A DNA stretch of 64,000 nucleotides from Panicum virgatum (Eukaryota > Streptophyta > Magnoliopsida > Poales > Poaceae). Within the stretch, counting starts at the first letter, position 1. Each line of letters opens with the position of its first letter. A program made the position numbers and the translations under genes. The DNA is taken from the NCBI RefSeq assembly GCF_016808335.1, contig NC_053149.1, forward strand, positions 15,923,714 to 15,987,713, in the 5' to 3' direction. Shown here piece after piece: positions 54,735-64,000 of this stretch. A model generated the notes under the pieces. That model had not been told where the DNA came from, made no database searches, and saw only the letters and a list, made by a program, of their open reading frames with translations.

Positions 54735-56423
54735 TGTAAGGATCGATGGACCAAGAGGGGGGGGGGTGAATTGGGCCTTTTTCAATTTCTAAAACAAAGT
54801 AAGGCAACCTTAACCTATGCAAAGCTAGTAGGGCACCAATTCACCAACCGGATAACTAAGCTACCTACACAAGCTAAGAGAGATAAAAACAAAGTAAAAC
54901 CTAGCAAGGTAGAGCTAAGTTATGATCTCTAAGTCAAGCACATGAGTAAATTGCATGAAAGAAAATGCTTGAACAAAAGGAATGGACAAGAGACAACCGG
55001 ATTTTTTCCCGTGGTATCGATGTGTTGGCACACACCCCTAATCCACGTTGTGACACTCACAAAGAGTCTTGTCACCTCCCAAGTCACCGAGACGAGGGCG
55101 CTCACTAAGAGTCTCCGTTCACCATCCCGGCGTGGTGGAGATCAAGCCACGTACAATCTTCTTCTCCGGGCTCCCACAATCCTTGGCAAGCTCCGCGAGA
55201 AACACCTCGATCACCAAGATCGCCTAGGTGATGCCAATCACCAAGAGTAACAAGCTAAGGCCTTCACTTGAGCAAGAACCGATCACCAAGAACGGATGCA
55301 CACTAGCTTCTCTCTACTCAAGTCCTTAATCTTGCTTCTTGATTGATTGAAAGCACAAGTATGTGAATGATGAAGCTCAAGGTGGCTCTTGACTATGGTA
55401 TGAGTGTTTGGATGTTGCCTGGTGTCAAGAGTGGGCGAAATGACCCATTGGAGGGGTATATATAGGCAGCTCACACAAATAGAGCCGTTGGAGAAAAGCT
55501 GCCAGAAAACTGCGTAGCGCCGGTTAATCCGACGTACCCCCCATTGTCATCGTCGGTTTAACCGGTGAATGTAAACTGCCTCTTCTGAAAACTAGCCGTT
55601 ACAACTGGGGCAGATTAACCGACGTAGCATCGGTTTAACCGGTGAGTGTAGTTGTCCACTGAACCACTGAAAAACCAAGTCTCTGGACAACTGCACCGAC
55701 GTTAACTCAAACCTATCGTCGGTTTAACCGGTGAGTACAACTTTTAAATTCCTCTGAAAAACCATCTCACTGGTCAATTGCACCGACGTCTTGATTCAAA
55801 CAGCGTCGGTTAATCCGGTGAATAGAACTTGAATTTCCCTGGAAAAACCAACTCTGGACCAATGCACCGACGTTAAATTCAAAAACGTCGGTTTAACCGG
55901 TGTATTGAATTTGTCCAGACTCTGCTGACTTCGTTTAACCGACGTATAGAAAATTGAGAGCGTCGGTTAAACCGGTGTATAGACTTTTTCTGATTTTGTC
56001 TTTTCTGATTTGAGTCTTGAATGAAATCCAAATATTCTTGAGATATAGTTTGAGAACCACTTATTTGAACTTCTAGAAACCTGAGTGACCATAGTGTGCA
56101 TCCATTTTCAAATGACCATGTCCATGCTCAAGTTACTAAGTCTTAACCCCTCTTAATAGTGCGATCACTTACAAAACTATAAGACCTATACTAACCTAAG
56201 TGTCCTTCTCAACCTTGTGACACTTAGGACTAGAAAGATCCTTAGCCTTGACATATATAAGTTGAAAACCGAGATCGCCTTTTAGAATAACCGAAATTGA
56301 GGGGCCTCTTTTGACATATGACCAAATGAGCGATAATGATCTATTAAGCTGCACAAACTCATTAGTCACAATAATGGTTGTCATTAATCACCGAAACATA
56401 CCTTGAGGGCCTAGATGCTTACA
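54735..56423 (-). repeat. Copia 3' LTR, 1689 bp
   Basis: The plus strand starts TGTAAGGATC and ends GATGCTTACA, so both ends begin TGTAAG on their own strand. The polypurine tract lies against the right end. A GGGGGGGG run follows the left end at 54757-54766. Confidence 0.88.
55507..55975. repeat. Repeated cgtcggtttaaccggtg motif array in the copia LTR
   Basis: About six units of 75-80 bp each carry an ACCGACG...CGTCGGTTTAACCGGTG pair. The motif is partly self-complementary (ACCGACG against CGTCGGT). Spacers between units vary but share 'ctctgaaaaaccat' and similar words. Confidence 0.8.
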
Positions 56424-56440
56424 ATCTCCCCCTTTTTGGT
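56424..56440 (-). other. Polypurine tract of the copia element
   Basis: The minus strand reads ACCAAAAAGGGGGAGAT directly before the LTR start TGTAAGCATC. Confidence 0.85.
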
Positions 56441-56737
56441 GATTGATGACAACACAAACATAAATAATGAGAGAGCGAGAAAGATAAAGCAGGATAAACA
56501 CAAGCAAACTCGAAAGCAGGACCAAAGAGCTCAACGGCTCAAACGAAATCCATAGATATGTCTCAAAGAACGGCAAACTCAAGCGACAAATGTACATATC
56601 CATGAATTAACACCAAATGTGATACAAAGAAATAAAGTCCTGATAACTACGAGCTCTCTCTAGCTCTACCCTCCCCCTAACTCTGGTGCTCCCCCTAACT
56701 CCTCTCCCCCTTTGGCATCAAAGCACCAAAAGGCGAG

Positions 56738-59281
56738 CTACGGGTCGTGCTGTCGTGGTACGGCGACGAAGCGGTCTGGGTCGTCGTCGTCGGACGGAGA
56801 ACTCTCACCCTCAGTGACAGACGGAAGCTGCTGGTCTGGGTCTGAGCTCACTGGGGGAGTAACTGTCGTGGAGGCTCTCGTGCTGGCACTGCCTGGTAGA
56901 GGATCCGTAGAAGTCGTAACCGGGTCAGCAGAAGAAGTATCAATATCTGAAGAGGTGACTGCTGAGGCTGCCGGCTGCGTCGACTGTGGAAGCAGGGACT
57001 CCTCTACTGCTCCTCCCCCTGAAGGTGCTGCCTGAAGTGAGGAAGGGAGGGCGACCGACTGAACCGCTGACGGTGAGTCCTGAAAGAGTGTGGTCGCCGG
57101 CAGTGGTGAAAAGAGCGGACGACCGGCAGACCCAAAGAGTGCTGACATCGAGAACGTGGTCTCCGGTGTCGCTGAGGTAGCTGGAGCTGCAGTAGGAGCT
57201 GGAGGAGGAGGAGCTGGTGTGACGGCAAGCTGAGGTGCTCCTACACCCTGAAGTCCGGGCTGCTGCTGCTGTGGGGCGAGTCCGGTGTGAGAGTAAAGCT
57301 GGGAGATCATCCCGAACATCGCCATCATGCCCTGCTGCATCTGCTGGAACTGAGCGTCTGTCCTCTGTGAAACTCTGTCAATGAGGCCGACAAAACGCTC
57401 CTCTGTCGCTGCACGCTCTCGGGCTGCCTCTCTCTGAATAGCAGCAATCTGAGCCTCATGGGCTCTCCTGGCCTCCTCCTGAGCAAGCCTGTCCTCTCTC
57501 TGCTGGGTCACGAGCTGCTGTAGTAGTGAAGTGAGCTCGGACGGCTGAGTCACCTGAGACTCAGAGACTGTAGCAGCTGCTGAAGTCGGAGGTGCTGGCT
57601 GTCCTGAACCTCCTGCCTCGTGATCGTGACTGGCTGGGGCAGCTGAAGGAAAGTACTCAACGTCGTCGGAGGAATCTGACTCAAGCTCAGACCAGTGAAT
57701 CTCATCATCTCCCCCGGGAAGCTGTGCCTCTGCTGCTAGGAGTGCCTCATCCTCCTCTGCCACTCGTGCCTGAACCTCCGGTGACAGTCGAGCCATCGCT
57801 GCTCTATCTGCGTGTCTGCCCCTCCTCCTGTCCTGTGGAGCTGTGGGTCGGTAGACAGGGAACCTGGGAGCCTCGTCGTGACGGTAAGGAGCACTGATGG
57901 GTGACTCTGCTGGCACTATCATAGAGCATATGTAACTGATCCAGTGCGCATAGGGAAACTGTCGCACCACACCCATCCCGTCTGTGATCACATCCTCTAT
58001 CTCAGCCAGAATAAAGTCAACTATGTCAAACGGCTCGTGAGTGAGGATGTGTAGAAGCAGGAGCTGCTGCAGTCCCGTAAACCCCTCTGGGTAGCCACTC
58101 CTCGGTAACAGAGTCCTCCGGAGTGCCATGTGAACAGCGTAAGCCTCTGGGGTCAGCAAGCTCGGCACTCTGGCGTAAGAGGCTGGGAACGGCTGGCGGA
58201 AACACTGAGTGATCGCCTCGTGAGAAGGAGCAATCCCGCCAACCATCGCCCTGCGGGGTGGATCTGAGTCCCCGTAAACCCTCTCGTGCAGCGAGACGTC
58301 GACCAGGTCAACTCCAAGAATACCAGCAATGGTCGCCCTCGACAAACCAAAGTCCTGCCCTCCAAACATGAAGTGTACAGCTCTGCGCTCGGGGGCTATC
58401 CAAGCTGTAGCGTAGAACACTCTGACCCAGTCCTCGATATAACGGTTCTGCTCCATCTCTAGCAGTCTAGGCAGACCTCTGAAGTGAGCAAAATGTGCTC
58501 TCACATCCGCTCCCCCTGCGGCTGTCCTCAGTGAGACCCAGTCAAGAACCCTGTGCTGAAAGATCCGGTGGCCCCGCCTCTGGTAGGTCTCGTAGAAACT
58601 GGCCTGTAGCAAAGTCCAGAACCTCCTGTCGACTCTGCTATCTCGGGTCACCGGGAACCAGACCTCCTCGTCAACACTCCACCTGAGTCTCTTGACCTTG
58701 GCCGCATTGGCTCGGGTCAAGTTCTGGAGCAGCACACCTGGCTCCAGACGCACAACAGTGTCCATACGGAACACTGCGCGCTCGGCCTCTAGGGCCTCGG
58801 CTCTACGAGCTGCTGCTGCTGCAGCTGTGGACCTGCGAGGCTCCTGTGGCTGGTGACCTCCTCGCGTCCTCGGTCCAGTGCGACGCTCGGTCGCTGGTGA
58901 AGTCTCTGCTGCTGGGGATGTCTGCCGAGTGCGGCCAGACCGTCGTAGTGTCGGTGACTCCTGTGTGCTCTGCCCCTGAGACTGCTCGGACTGCTCTGCC
59001 TCTGAATCTGAATCTGCAGCTGTATCTGACTGATCTGACTCTGCTGCTGCTGCTGTCGCGGCTCTGGTGGCCCTGGCACCTCTCACTCTGCCCATGCCCC
59101 TGCCTCTGCCTCTGCCTCTGGGGTCCTCCCTGATCTGGAACGGACGAGCGCGGCCTGATGCCTGCTCCTCGGCGGCCTTGGCCACCATCTCGGCCCTCTC
59201 TGCCTCCTTCTCTGCACGAGTCCGCTTGCGAGCGGGCTTCTCGACCACAACTTCCTTACCCTTCCTCTTCTCGCGACCCAT
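56738..59281 (-). CDS. Third ORF of the copia element (SIRE-type, 'envelope-like' position)
   Basis: From ATG 59281 (MGREKRKGKE) it encodes 847 residues. The frame is open further upstream to 59719, but that stretch is a low-complexity GC-rich leader. The N-terminus is basic with GRGRGRGMGRVRG. A serine/acid-rich segment follows, then a globular domain (roughly residues 190-430: VWFPVTRDSRVDRRFW, FARs-like WIAPERRAVHFMF and LSRATIAGILGVD) resembling the 'putative plant transposon protein' domain. Next is an arginine/glutamate/glutamine helix (about 590-670: LLQQLVTQQREDRLAQ) likely to be a coiled coil, and a proline/alanine/serine-rich tail. ORFs in this place are often called env-like. No membrane segment or signal peptide is visible, so that label is not supported here. 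Confidence 0.75.
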   Translation of the reverse strand: MGREKRKGKEVVVEKPARKRTRAEKEAERAEMVAKAAEEQASGRARPFQIREDPRGRGRGRGMGRVRGARATRAATAAAAESDQSDTAADSDSEAEQSEQSQGQSTQESPTLRRSGRTRQTSPAAETSPATERRTGPRTRGGHQPQEPRRSTAAAAAARRAEALEAERAVFRMDTVVRLEPGVLLQNLTRANAAKVKRLRWSVDEEVWFPVTRDSRVDRRFWTLLQASFYETYQRRGHRIFQHRVLDWVSLRTAAGGADVRAHFAHFRGLPRLLEMEQNRYIEDWVRVFYATAWIAPERRAVHFMFGGQDFGLSRATIAGILGVDLVDVSLHERVYGDSDPPRRAMVGGIAPSHEAITQCFRQPFPASYARVPSLLTPEAYAVHMALRRTLLPRSGYPEGFTGLQQLLLLHILTHEPFDIVDFILAEIEDVITDGMGVVRQFPYAHWISYICSMIVPAESPISAPYRHDEAPRFPVYRPTAPQDRRRGRHADRAAMARLSPEVQARVAEEDEALLAAEAQLPGGDDEIHWSELESDSSDDVEYFPSAAPASHDHEAGGSGQPAPPTSAAATVSESQVTQPSELTSLLQQLVTQQREDRLAQEEARRAHEAQIAAIQREAARERAATEERFVGLIDRVSQRTDAQFQQMQQGMMAMFGMISQLYSHTGLAPQQQQPGLQGVGAPQLAVTPAPPPPAPTAAPATSATPETTFSMSALFGSAGRPLFSPLPATTLFQDSPSAVQSVALPSSLQAAPSGGGAVEESLLPQSTQPAASAVTSSDIDTSSADPVTTSTDPLPGSASTRASTTVTPPVSSDPDQQLPSVTEGESSPSDDDDPDRFVAVPRQHDP

Positions 59282-60696
59282 CTCGACTGACGGTGTGTGG
59301 AACACGAACGCGGCGCGAAAGAAGCAGCCCAGGCAAATCGTCGAGCACCTGGTGAGCGCAGATCGGCTGCGGCTGCGGCGTGGAGGTGCGGCTGCGTGGG
59401 CGGCAAGGCGTGTGGGAGCGGCGGCGTGGCTGCGAAAGTGGTGGTGGCGGCGTGAGTTCACGGCGGTTGGCGATCGTGGCGGCGAGCAGCGGCGCGGGTT
59501 GTGCAGGTGCGCGCGGGCGGCGCTGGGTGAGCGCGAGAGTGCGCGGCGGCGGCTAGGAGTGACGGCGCACGGCGGCGGCAAGGTGGAACGGTGGTGGCAG
59601 CGCGGGCGCACGGCGGCGGTGGAGAGACGGCGGCGGCGCGAAGGGAAGGCGGCGGCGGCTCGAAGATGGATGCGGGCGAAAACAGAGGAAGGAGAGGCGG
59701 CGGCTCGAGCACGACTCATATATGACAGGTGGGACCCGCGATTTTCCTTTACACCGGTTGATCCGACGCGTAGGGTTTGAACGCCGGTTGATTGCGTCGG
59801 TGTAGTTCACCCGAGATTCTACCAGATCTGTTTTTGAACGCCGGTTGAACCGATGCTGTCAAAAATGAACTCGTCGGTTGATTGATCAAAACACCGGTTG
59901 ATTGCTAGGTCTGATTTGCATTTATGATCACCGGTTGATCCGATGCACTGACTTTTGAATACGCCGGTTGAACGCCTGAAAACTTGACTGAGCTGAGACA
60001 AACTTAGTAACGCCGGTTAAACCGATGGGTATAGATCCTTTCAACGTCGGTTTAACCGGTGAAGCCAAAAACCCCACACTCAGCTCACTCTTCTATGCTA
60101 AGTCCAATAAACTTATAAGATTCAAATAAACTCAAGTTAATGGACCTGCATAGGCGACTTTACCCCTCAAAATAAATAAGATAGCACACTTGCTTAAATA
60201 ATTTTCTTTTCAAACACAAGGAAAAACCGTAAGAGAGACAAAACGCCAAATAAAATGTATGAGCCATGTCATAGGAATATTGAAGATAGAAAGCTTCAAA
60301 CTCATCATGACATTGCTCACTAGGCAATAACGCACCTAACACTTTGCTCTTTTCACTTTTCATGAATTAAGATCTTGTATATGAAAACAAGTCTCATTTT
60401 CATCAAGTGATCTCCTTTGTGACCCTTACGCATGCAATGATGATGCAAACTACAACCACATGCGAAAGTATAATAAACATGAAGTGCACACCTATATGAC
60501 AAGAAATGCATAACAATAAATTAAGATCTACTTGTCAAGTTTGAACCCACGGGAAGCTTCTTCATGATGAGCCTTTCTACAAGCCTAGAGGAAAACAAGT
60601 GGACCACCACCTCTAGCTAAACCCTTGCTCATCACTATCTTACCATGGTTAGACAAGTGTCCTATATGTATGCATTTTTCTATATGACATGGCAAC
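59282..60696. other. Spacer between copia pol and third ORF
   Basis: The minus-strand leader of the third ORF is GC-rich to about 59720. Then comes a block of CCGGTTGA-type motifs (59750-60062) and AT-rich DNA up to the pol stop. No other ORF is supported. Confidence 0.55.
59750..60062. repeat. Second array of ccggtt(g/a)a..cgatgc motifs, in the copia interior
   Basis: At least eight copies occur, for example ACCGGTTGATCCGACGC (59753), CGCCGGTTGAACCGATGC (59840) and CGTCGGTTTAACCGGTG (60043). The last is identical to the motif repeated in the LTR at 55507-55975 of the same element. Confidence 0.8.
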
Positions 60697-63600
60697 TTAC
60701 ATGACGTTTGCCGCATCTAACACATTGAGCTCATTTCTTAGCCTAACAAAGGTACTCTCGTCTAAAGGTTTTGTGAATATATCCGCCAATTGCTCCTCGG
60801 ATCTCACACCTTGAAGGGAAATGTCCCCCTTGGCTTCGTGATCACGCAAGAAGTGATGGCGAATATCAATGTGCTTTGTGCGAGAGTGTTGAACTGGATT
60901 CTTGGCAATTTTTACGGCACTTTCATTGTCACAAAGGAGTGGGATCCTATCTAGTTTCACACCAAAGTCCAAAAGGGTTTGCTTCATATATAGGATTTGG
61001 GCACAACATGCACCGGCCGCTATATATTCCGCTTCCGCGGTGGACAAAGCCACGGAATTTTGCTTCTTACTTGACCAAGAAACTAGAGAACGCCCAAGCA
61101 AGTGGCAACCCCCGGAGGTACTCTTGCGATCCACACGGCTTCCGGCAAAATCCGAATCCGAGTATCCCAAGAGATCTAAACTAGCGCCTTTGGGGTACCA
61201 CAAGCCTATGCTAGGAGTGTGCTTGAGATACCGAAGGATCCTATTCACAGCCGAAAGGTGTGACTCCTTTGGGTTAGCTTGAAAGCGGGCACACAAGCAC
61301 ACACTAAACATTATATCGGGCCTAGATGCGGTAAGGTAAAGCAAAGACCCTATCATAGAACGATAGAGGGATTGATCAATCGGTTTACCGTCCACATCCA
61401 AGTCGAGATGCCCATTTGTTGCCATGGGTGTCTTGATTGGCTTGCACTCATCCATCTTGAACTTCTTCAAGATATCTTTGGTATACTTTTCTTGATGGAT
61501 GAATGTCCCTTCCTTCATTTGTTTGACTTGAAAACCAAGGAAGAAGGTCAATTCGCCAATCATGGACATCTCGAATTCCCTAGACATCATGGTAGCAAAC
61601 TCATGGCTTAGCAAATCATTAGTTGAGCCAAAGATAATATCGTCAACATAAATTTGACAAATAAAAAGATCCCCGTTGACGTCTTTTGTGAACAACGTGG
61701 TGTCCACCCTCCCGATCTTGAAGCCTTGCATGATTAGGAAGTCACGAAGCCTCTCATACCAAGCCCTTGGAGCTTGTTTGAGCCCATAGAGTGCCTTGTG
61801 CAACCTATAAACATGGCTAGGATTCCTCGGATCTTCAAACCCGGGAGGTTGCTCAACATAAACAAGTTCGTTAATAACACCATTTAAGAATGCACTTTTC
61901 ACATCCATTTGATACAACTTAATGTTATGATGTGAAGAGTAAGCAAGAAGGATGCGGATAGCTTCAAGTCTTGCAACCGGAGCAAAAGTTTCACCAAAAT
62001 CCAAACCTTCGACTTGAGAAAACCCTTTTGCCACAAGTCTTGCTTTGTTGCGTACCACCACCCCATGTTCATCTTGCTTGTTCCGAAAGACCCACTTGGT
62101 GCCGATGATGTTTTTGTCTTTTGGAGGAGCTTCGAGAACCCAAACTTCATTGCGGGTGAAGTTGTTCAATTCTTCTTGCATAGCCATCACCCAATCCGAG
62201 TCCTCAAGCGCTTCCTCTATGCTAGTGGGTTCAATACAAGAAACAAACGAGTGATATTCGCAAAATGAAGCATGTTTAGAGCGAGTTCTTACTCCCTTTG
62301 ATGGACTACCAATGATTTGACCAATTGGATGATCCTTGGAGATGCGACCATGCTTCACTAGCGGTACTTGCGTGGATGCTTGTTGGGGTGGATCATGGGT
62401 GACTTGTGCTTGTGGTGGAACGTTTTGCTCTTCTTGTTCTTGGACTTGGGGTGTTGGCGTTGGCACATCTTCTTGAGGTTGTGTATCATCTTTTTCTTGA
62501 TCTTCATCCACTTGAGGCGCCGTGGAGGTGCTTGGTGTAGATGAGGAAGGTCCTCCCCCTTGATCATTGTCTTCATGCACCTCTTCCGGCTTGATATCCC
62601 CAATGGACATCTTCTTCAAAGCTTCATCGATCTCCTCATCACCTACATTTTCATAGCCAACAACCTCCTCTTGGGAGCCATTAGATTCATCAAACTCCAC
62701 ATCACATGTTTCTTCAACTAACCTGGAGGTTTGATTGAATACTCTATATGCTTTGGAGTTTGATGCATAACCAAGAAAGAAACCTTCATCACATCTACTT
62801 TCAAACTTACCGAGCCTTTTCTTCTTATAGATGAAGCATTTGCAACCAAAGACTCGAAAGTATGATATATTTGGTTTCTTCCCGGTGATGAGCTCATATG
62901 GAGTTTTCTTGAGGAGTCGGTGAGGATATACTCGGTTGGATGCATGACACGCCGTGTTGATTGCTTCCGCCCAAAACTTCTCGGACGTGCCATAATCATC
63001 CAACATTGCTCTAGCTAGGGTGATGAGAGTCTTGTTCTTTCTTTCCACCACTCCATTTTGTTGAGGCGTGTAGGTGGCGGAAAACTCATGCTTGATGCCC
63101 TCTTCATCGCACCATTCTTCAATCTTCATGTTCTTGAACTCGGTGCCGTTGTCACTCCGGATCTTCACAATTGGGGAGTTGTACTCCCTTTGAGCTCTTC
63201 TTGCAAATGTCTTGAAGAGTTCCGGAGTTTCACCCTTATCGCCTAGAAACATAACCCAAGTGTAACGTGAAAAATCATCAACAATTACTAGGCAATAGAG
63301 GTTACCACCAATGCTCTTGTATGTAGTTGGACCAAAGAGATCCATGTGAAGTAGCTCGAGCGGCTTGGAGGTAGACAACATCGTCTTGATGGGATGATGT
63401 GTTGCAACTTGCTTCCCGGCTTGACATGCTTTACATAGCTTATTCTTGTCAAAGGTGACGTCCTTCAAGCCGGTGATCATCCCTCTCTTGTGGGCTTTCT
63501 TGAGGTTGCTCATGCCAATATGAGCAATTCTTCTATGCCAAAGCCACCCAAGAGAAGACTTGGTGAAGAGGCATGTCATGGTGCTTGTTTGCTTGGAAGA

Positions 63601-63963
63601 GAAATCCACCAAGTAAATGTTGCCATGCCTAAACCCCGTGAATACCAATGACTTGTCTTTTTCATGAGTTACTACAACACCATTCTTGTCAAAGGCACAC
63701 GTTAGTCCAAGATCACACAATTGAGCAATTGAAATAAGATTAAAACTAAGTGCTTCTACAAACAAAACATTAGAAATAGATAAATCTTTAGAAATTGCTA
63801 TTCTACCCAAACCTAAAACTTTTCCCCTTGAGTTATCACCATAGGTGACGTGTTCATGATCGCCGGGGTCTTCAAGGGAGGTGAACATGCTATCATTGCC
63901 GGTCATGTGTTGAGAGCAACCGCTATCAAGTACCCAATGTTTTCCACCGGCTTTGTAGTTCAC
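60697..63963 (-). CDS. Copia polyprotein: protease-integrase-reverse transcriptase-RNase H
   Basis: One uninterrupted ORF of 1088 residues. In order: protease ([13 protein letters not shown], residues ~10-22), pre-integrase finger ([10 protein letters not shown]..., CKACQAGK), and integrase core ([30 protein letters not shown]). After an acidic/proline/glutamine-rich linker (~residues 460-545) come the reverse transcriptase ([22 protein letters not shown], active site YVDDIIFG) and RNase H ([30 protein letters not shown]). This is the copia order, with integrase before RT. It runs to a natural stop before the spacer. A TAG lies in frame just upstream (63964-63966), so gag and pol are separated by a stop in this copy. 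Confidence 0.92.
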   Translation of the reverse strand: MNYKAGGKHWVLDSGCSQHMTGNDSMFTSLEDPGDHEHVTYGDNSRGKVLGLGRIAISKDLSISNVLFVEALSFNLISIAQLCDLGLTCAFDKNGVVVTHEKDKSLVFTGFRHGNIYLVDFSSKQTSTMTCLFTKSSLGWLWHRRIAHIGMSNLKKAHKRGMITGLKDVTFDKNKLCKACQAGKQVATHHPIKTMLSTSKPLELLHMDLFGPTTYKSIGGNLYCLVIVDDFSRYTWVMFLGDKGETPELFKTFARRAQREYNSPIVKIRSDNGTEFKNMKIEEWCDEEGIKHEFSATYTPQQNGVVERKNKTLITLARAMLDDYGTSEKFWAEAINTACHASNRVYPHRLLKKTPYELITGKKPNISYFRVFGCKCFIYKKKRLGKFESRCDEGFFLGYASNSKAYRVFNQTSRLVEETCDVEFDESNGSQEEVVGYENVGDEEIDEALKKMSIGDIKPEEVHEDNDQGGGPSSSTPSTSTAPQVDEDQEKDDTQPQEDVPTPTPQVQEQEEQNVPPQAQVTHDPPQQASTQVPLVKHGRISKDHPIGQIIGSPSKGVRTRSKHASFCEYHSFVSCIEPTSIEEALEDSDWVMAMQEELNNFTRNEVWVLEAPPKDKNIIGTKWVFRNKQDEHGVVVRNKARLVAKGFSQVEGLDFGETFAPVARLEAIRILLAYSSHHNIKLYQMDVKSAFLNGVINELVYVEQPPGFEDPRNPSHVYRLHKALYGLKQAPRAWYERLRDFLIMQGFKIGRVDTTLFTKDVNGDLFICQIYVDDIIFGSTNDLLSHEFATMMSREFEMSMIGELTFFLGFQVKQMKEGTFIHQEKYTKDILKKFKMDECKPIKTPMATNGHLDLDVDGKPIDQSLYRSMIGSLLYLTASRPDIMFSVCLCARFQANPKESHLSAVNRILRYLKHTPSIGLWYPKGASLDLLGYSDSDFAGSRVDRKSTSGGCHLLGRSLVSWSSKKQNSVALSTAEAEYIAAGACCAQILYMKQTLLDFGVKLDRIPLLCDNESAVKIAKNPVQHSRTKHIDIRHHFLRDHEAKGDISLQGVRSEEQLADIFTKPLDESTFVRLRNELNVLDAANVM

Positions 63964-64000
63964 CTACACACATGAGAATTCACTTTTGAGTTTTAGGAAC

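Larger units (their letters stand above)
54735..64000 (-). mobile_element. SIRE/Maximus-type copia retrotransposon, cut by the right edge of the window
   Basis: On the minus strand the order is pol (63963-60697), a ~1.4 kb spacer, a large third ORF (59281-56738), a polypurine tract and the 3' LTR (56423-54735). A third ORF after pol in a copia element marks the SIRE/Maximus lineage. Gag, primer site and 5' LTR would lie beyond 64000. The element inserted into the antisense ORF of the gypsy element at 54734/54735 and is therefore younger than it. Both long ORFs are uninterrupted. Confidence 0.88.

Noticed and set aside
55507..55985. CRISPR-like or satellite array
   Set aside because: Regular spacing at first sight, but the units are inverted motif pairs inside a plant copia LTR. 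The spacers are related to each other, and no cas genes can be expected in a plant genome.

Overview
The window is plant nuclear DNA. It has spliced genes with GT-AG introns, a plastid-targeted enzyme gene, plant-specific families (Aux/IAA, NPH3, E-class PPR) and dense nested LTR retrotransposons. GC-rich first exons and the mix of elements (SIRE-type copia, Tekay-type gypsy with a 3.4 kb LTR, Stowaway MITEs, Pack-MULE, TR-GAG) point to a grass, probably panicoid. The species cannot be named from the sequence alone.

Layout. 1-11375 is a pile of minus-strand LTR retroelements: an LTR edge (1-558) inserted into a non-autonomous element (559-4329), a 182 bp relic of a Mutator transposase (4330-4511), and a 5'-truncated Tekay-like gypsy element (4512-11375). 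11376-18900 carries two small two-exon RCI2/LTI6 (PMP3-family) genes, 12000-12302 and 16151-16418, separated by MITEs and other repeats. 18889-25521 holds a PPR gene destroyed by two insertions: a Pack-MULE with captured NPH3 sequence (20118-21699, perfect 9 bp target duplication) and a gag-only LTR element (22273-24596, perfect 5 bp target duplication).

26849-28911 is a four-exon Aux/IAA gene whose degron is altered. 35611-43032 is a nine-exon gene for plastidic protoporphyrinogen IX oxidase (PPO1, 537 aa). Its intron 6 is swollen to about 4.5 kb by a Helitron and an RTE-type LINE. 43033-50400 is intergenic DNA with small DNA transposons (Stowaway, a long-TIR element, PIF-like, CACTA-like) and a 28-base G run. 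50407-52495 is a six-exon MudrA-derived gene that lacks the transposase catalytic core yet stays open across all splice junctions. 52824-64000 is a gypsy LTR plus antisense ORF, into which a SIRE/Maximus-type copia element has inserted. That copia element has an intact pol, a large third ORF, and runs off the right edge.

Host genes with complete models are the two RCI2 genes, the Aux/IAA gene and PPO1. They do not form a pathway. The gene models were built by eye from ORFs, splice sites and family knowledge. No alignment or database search was run.
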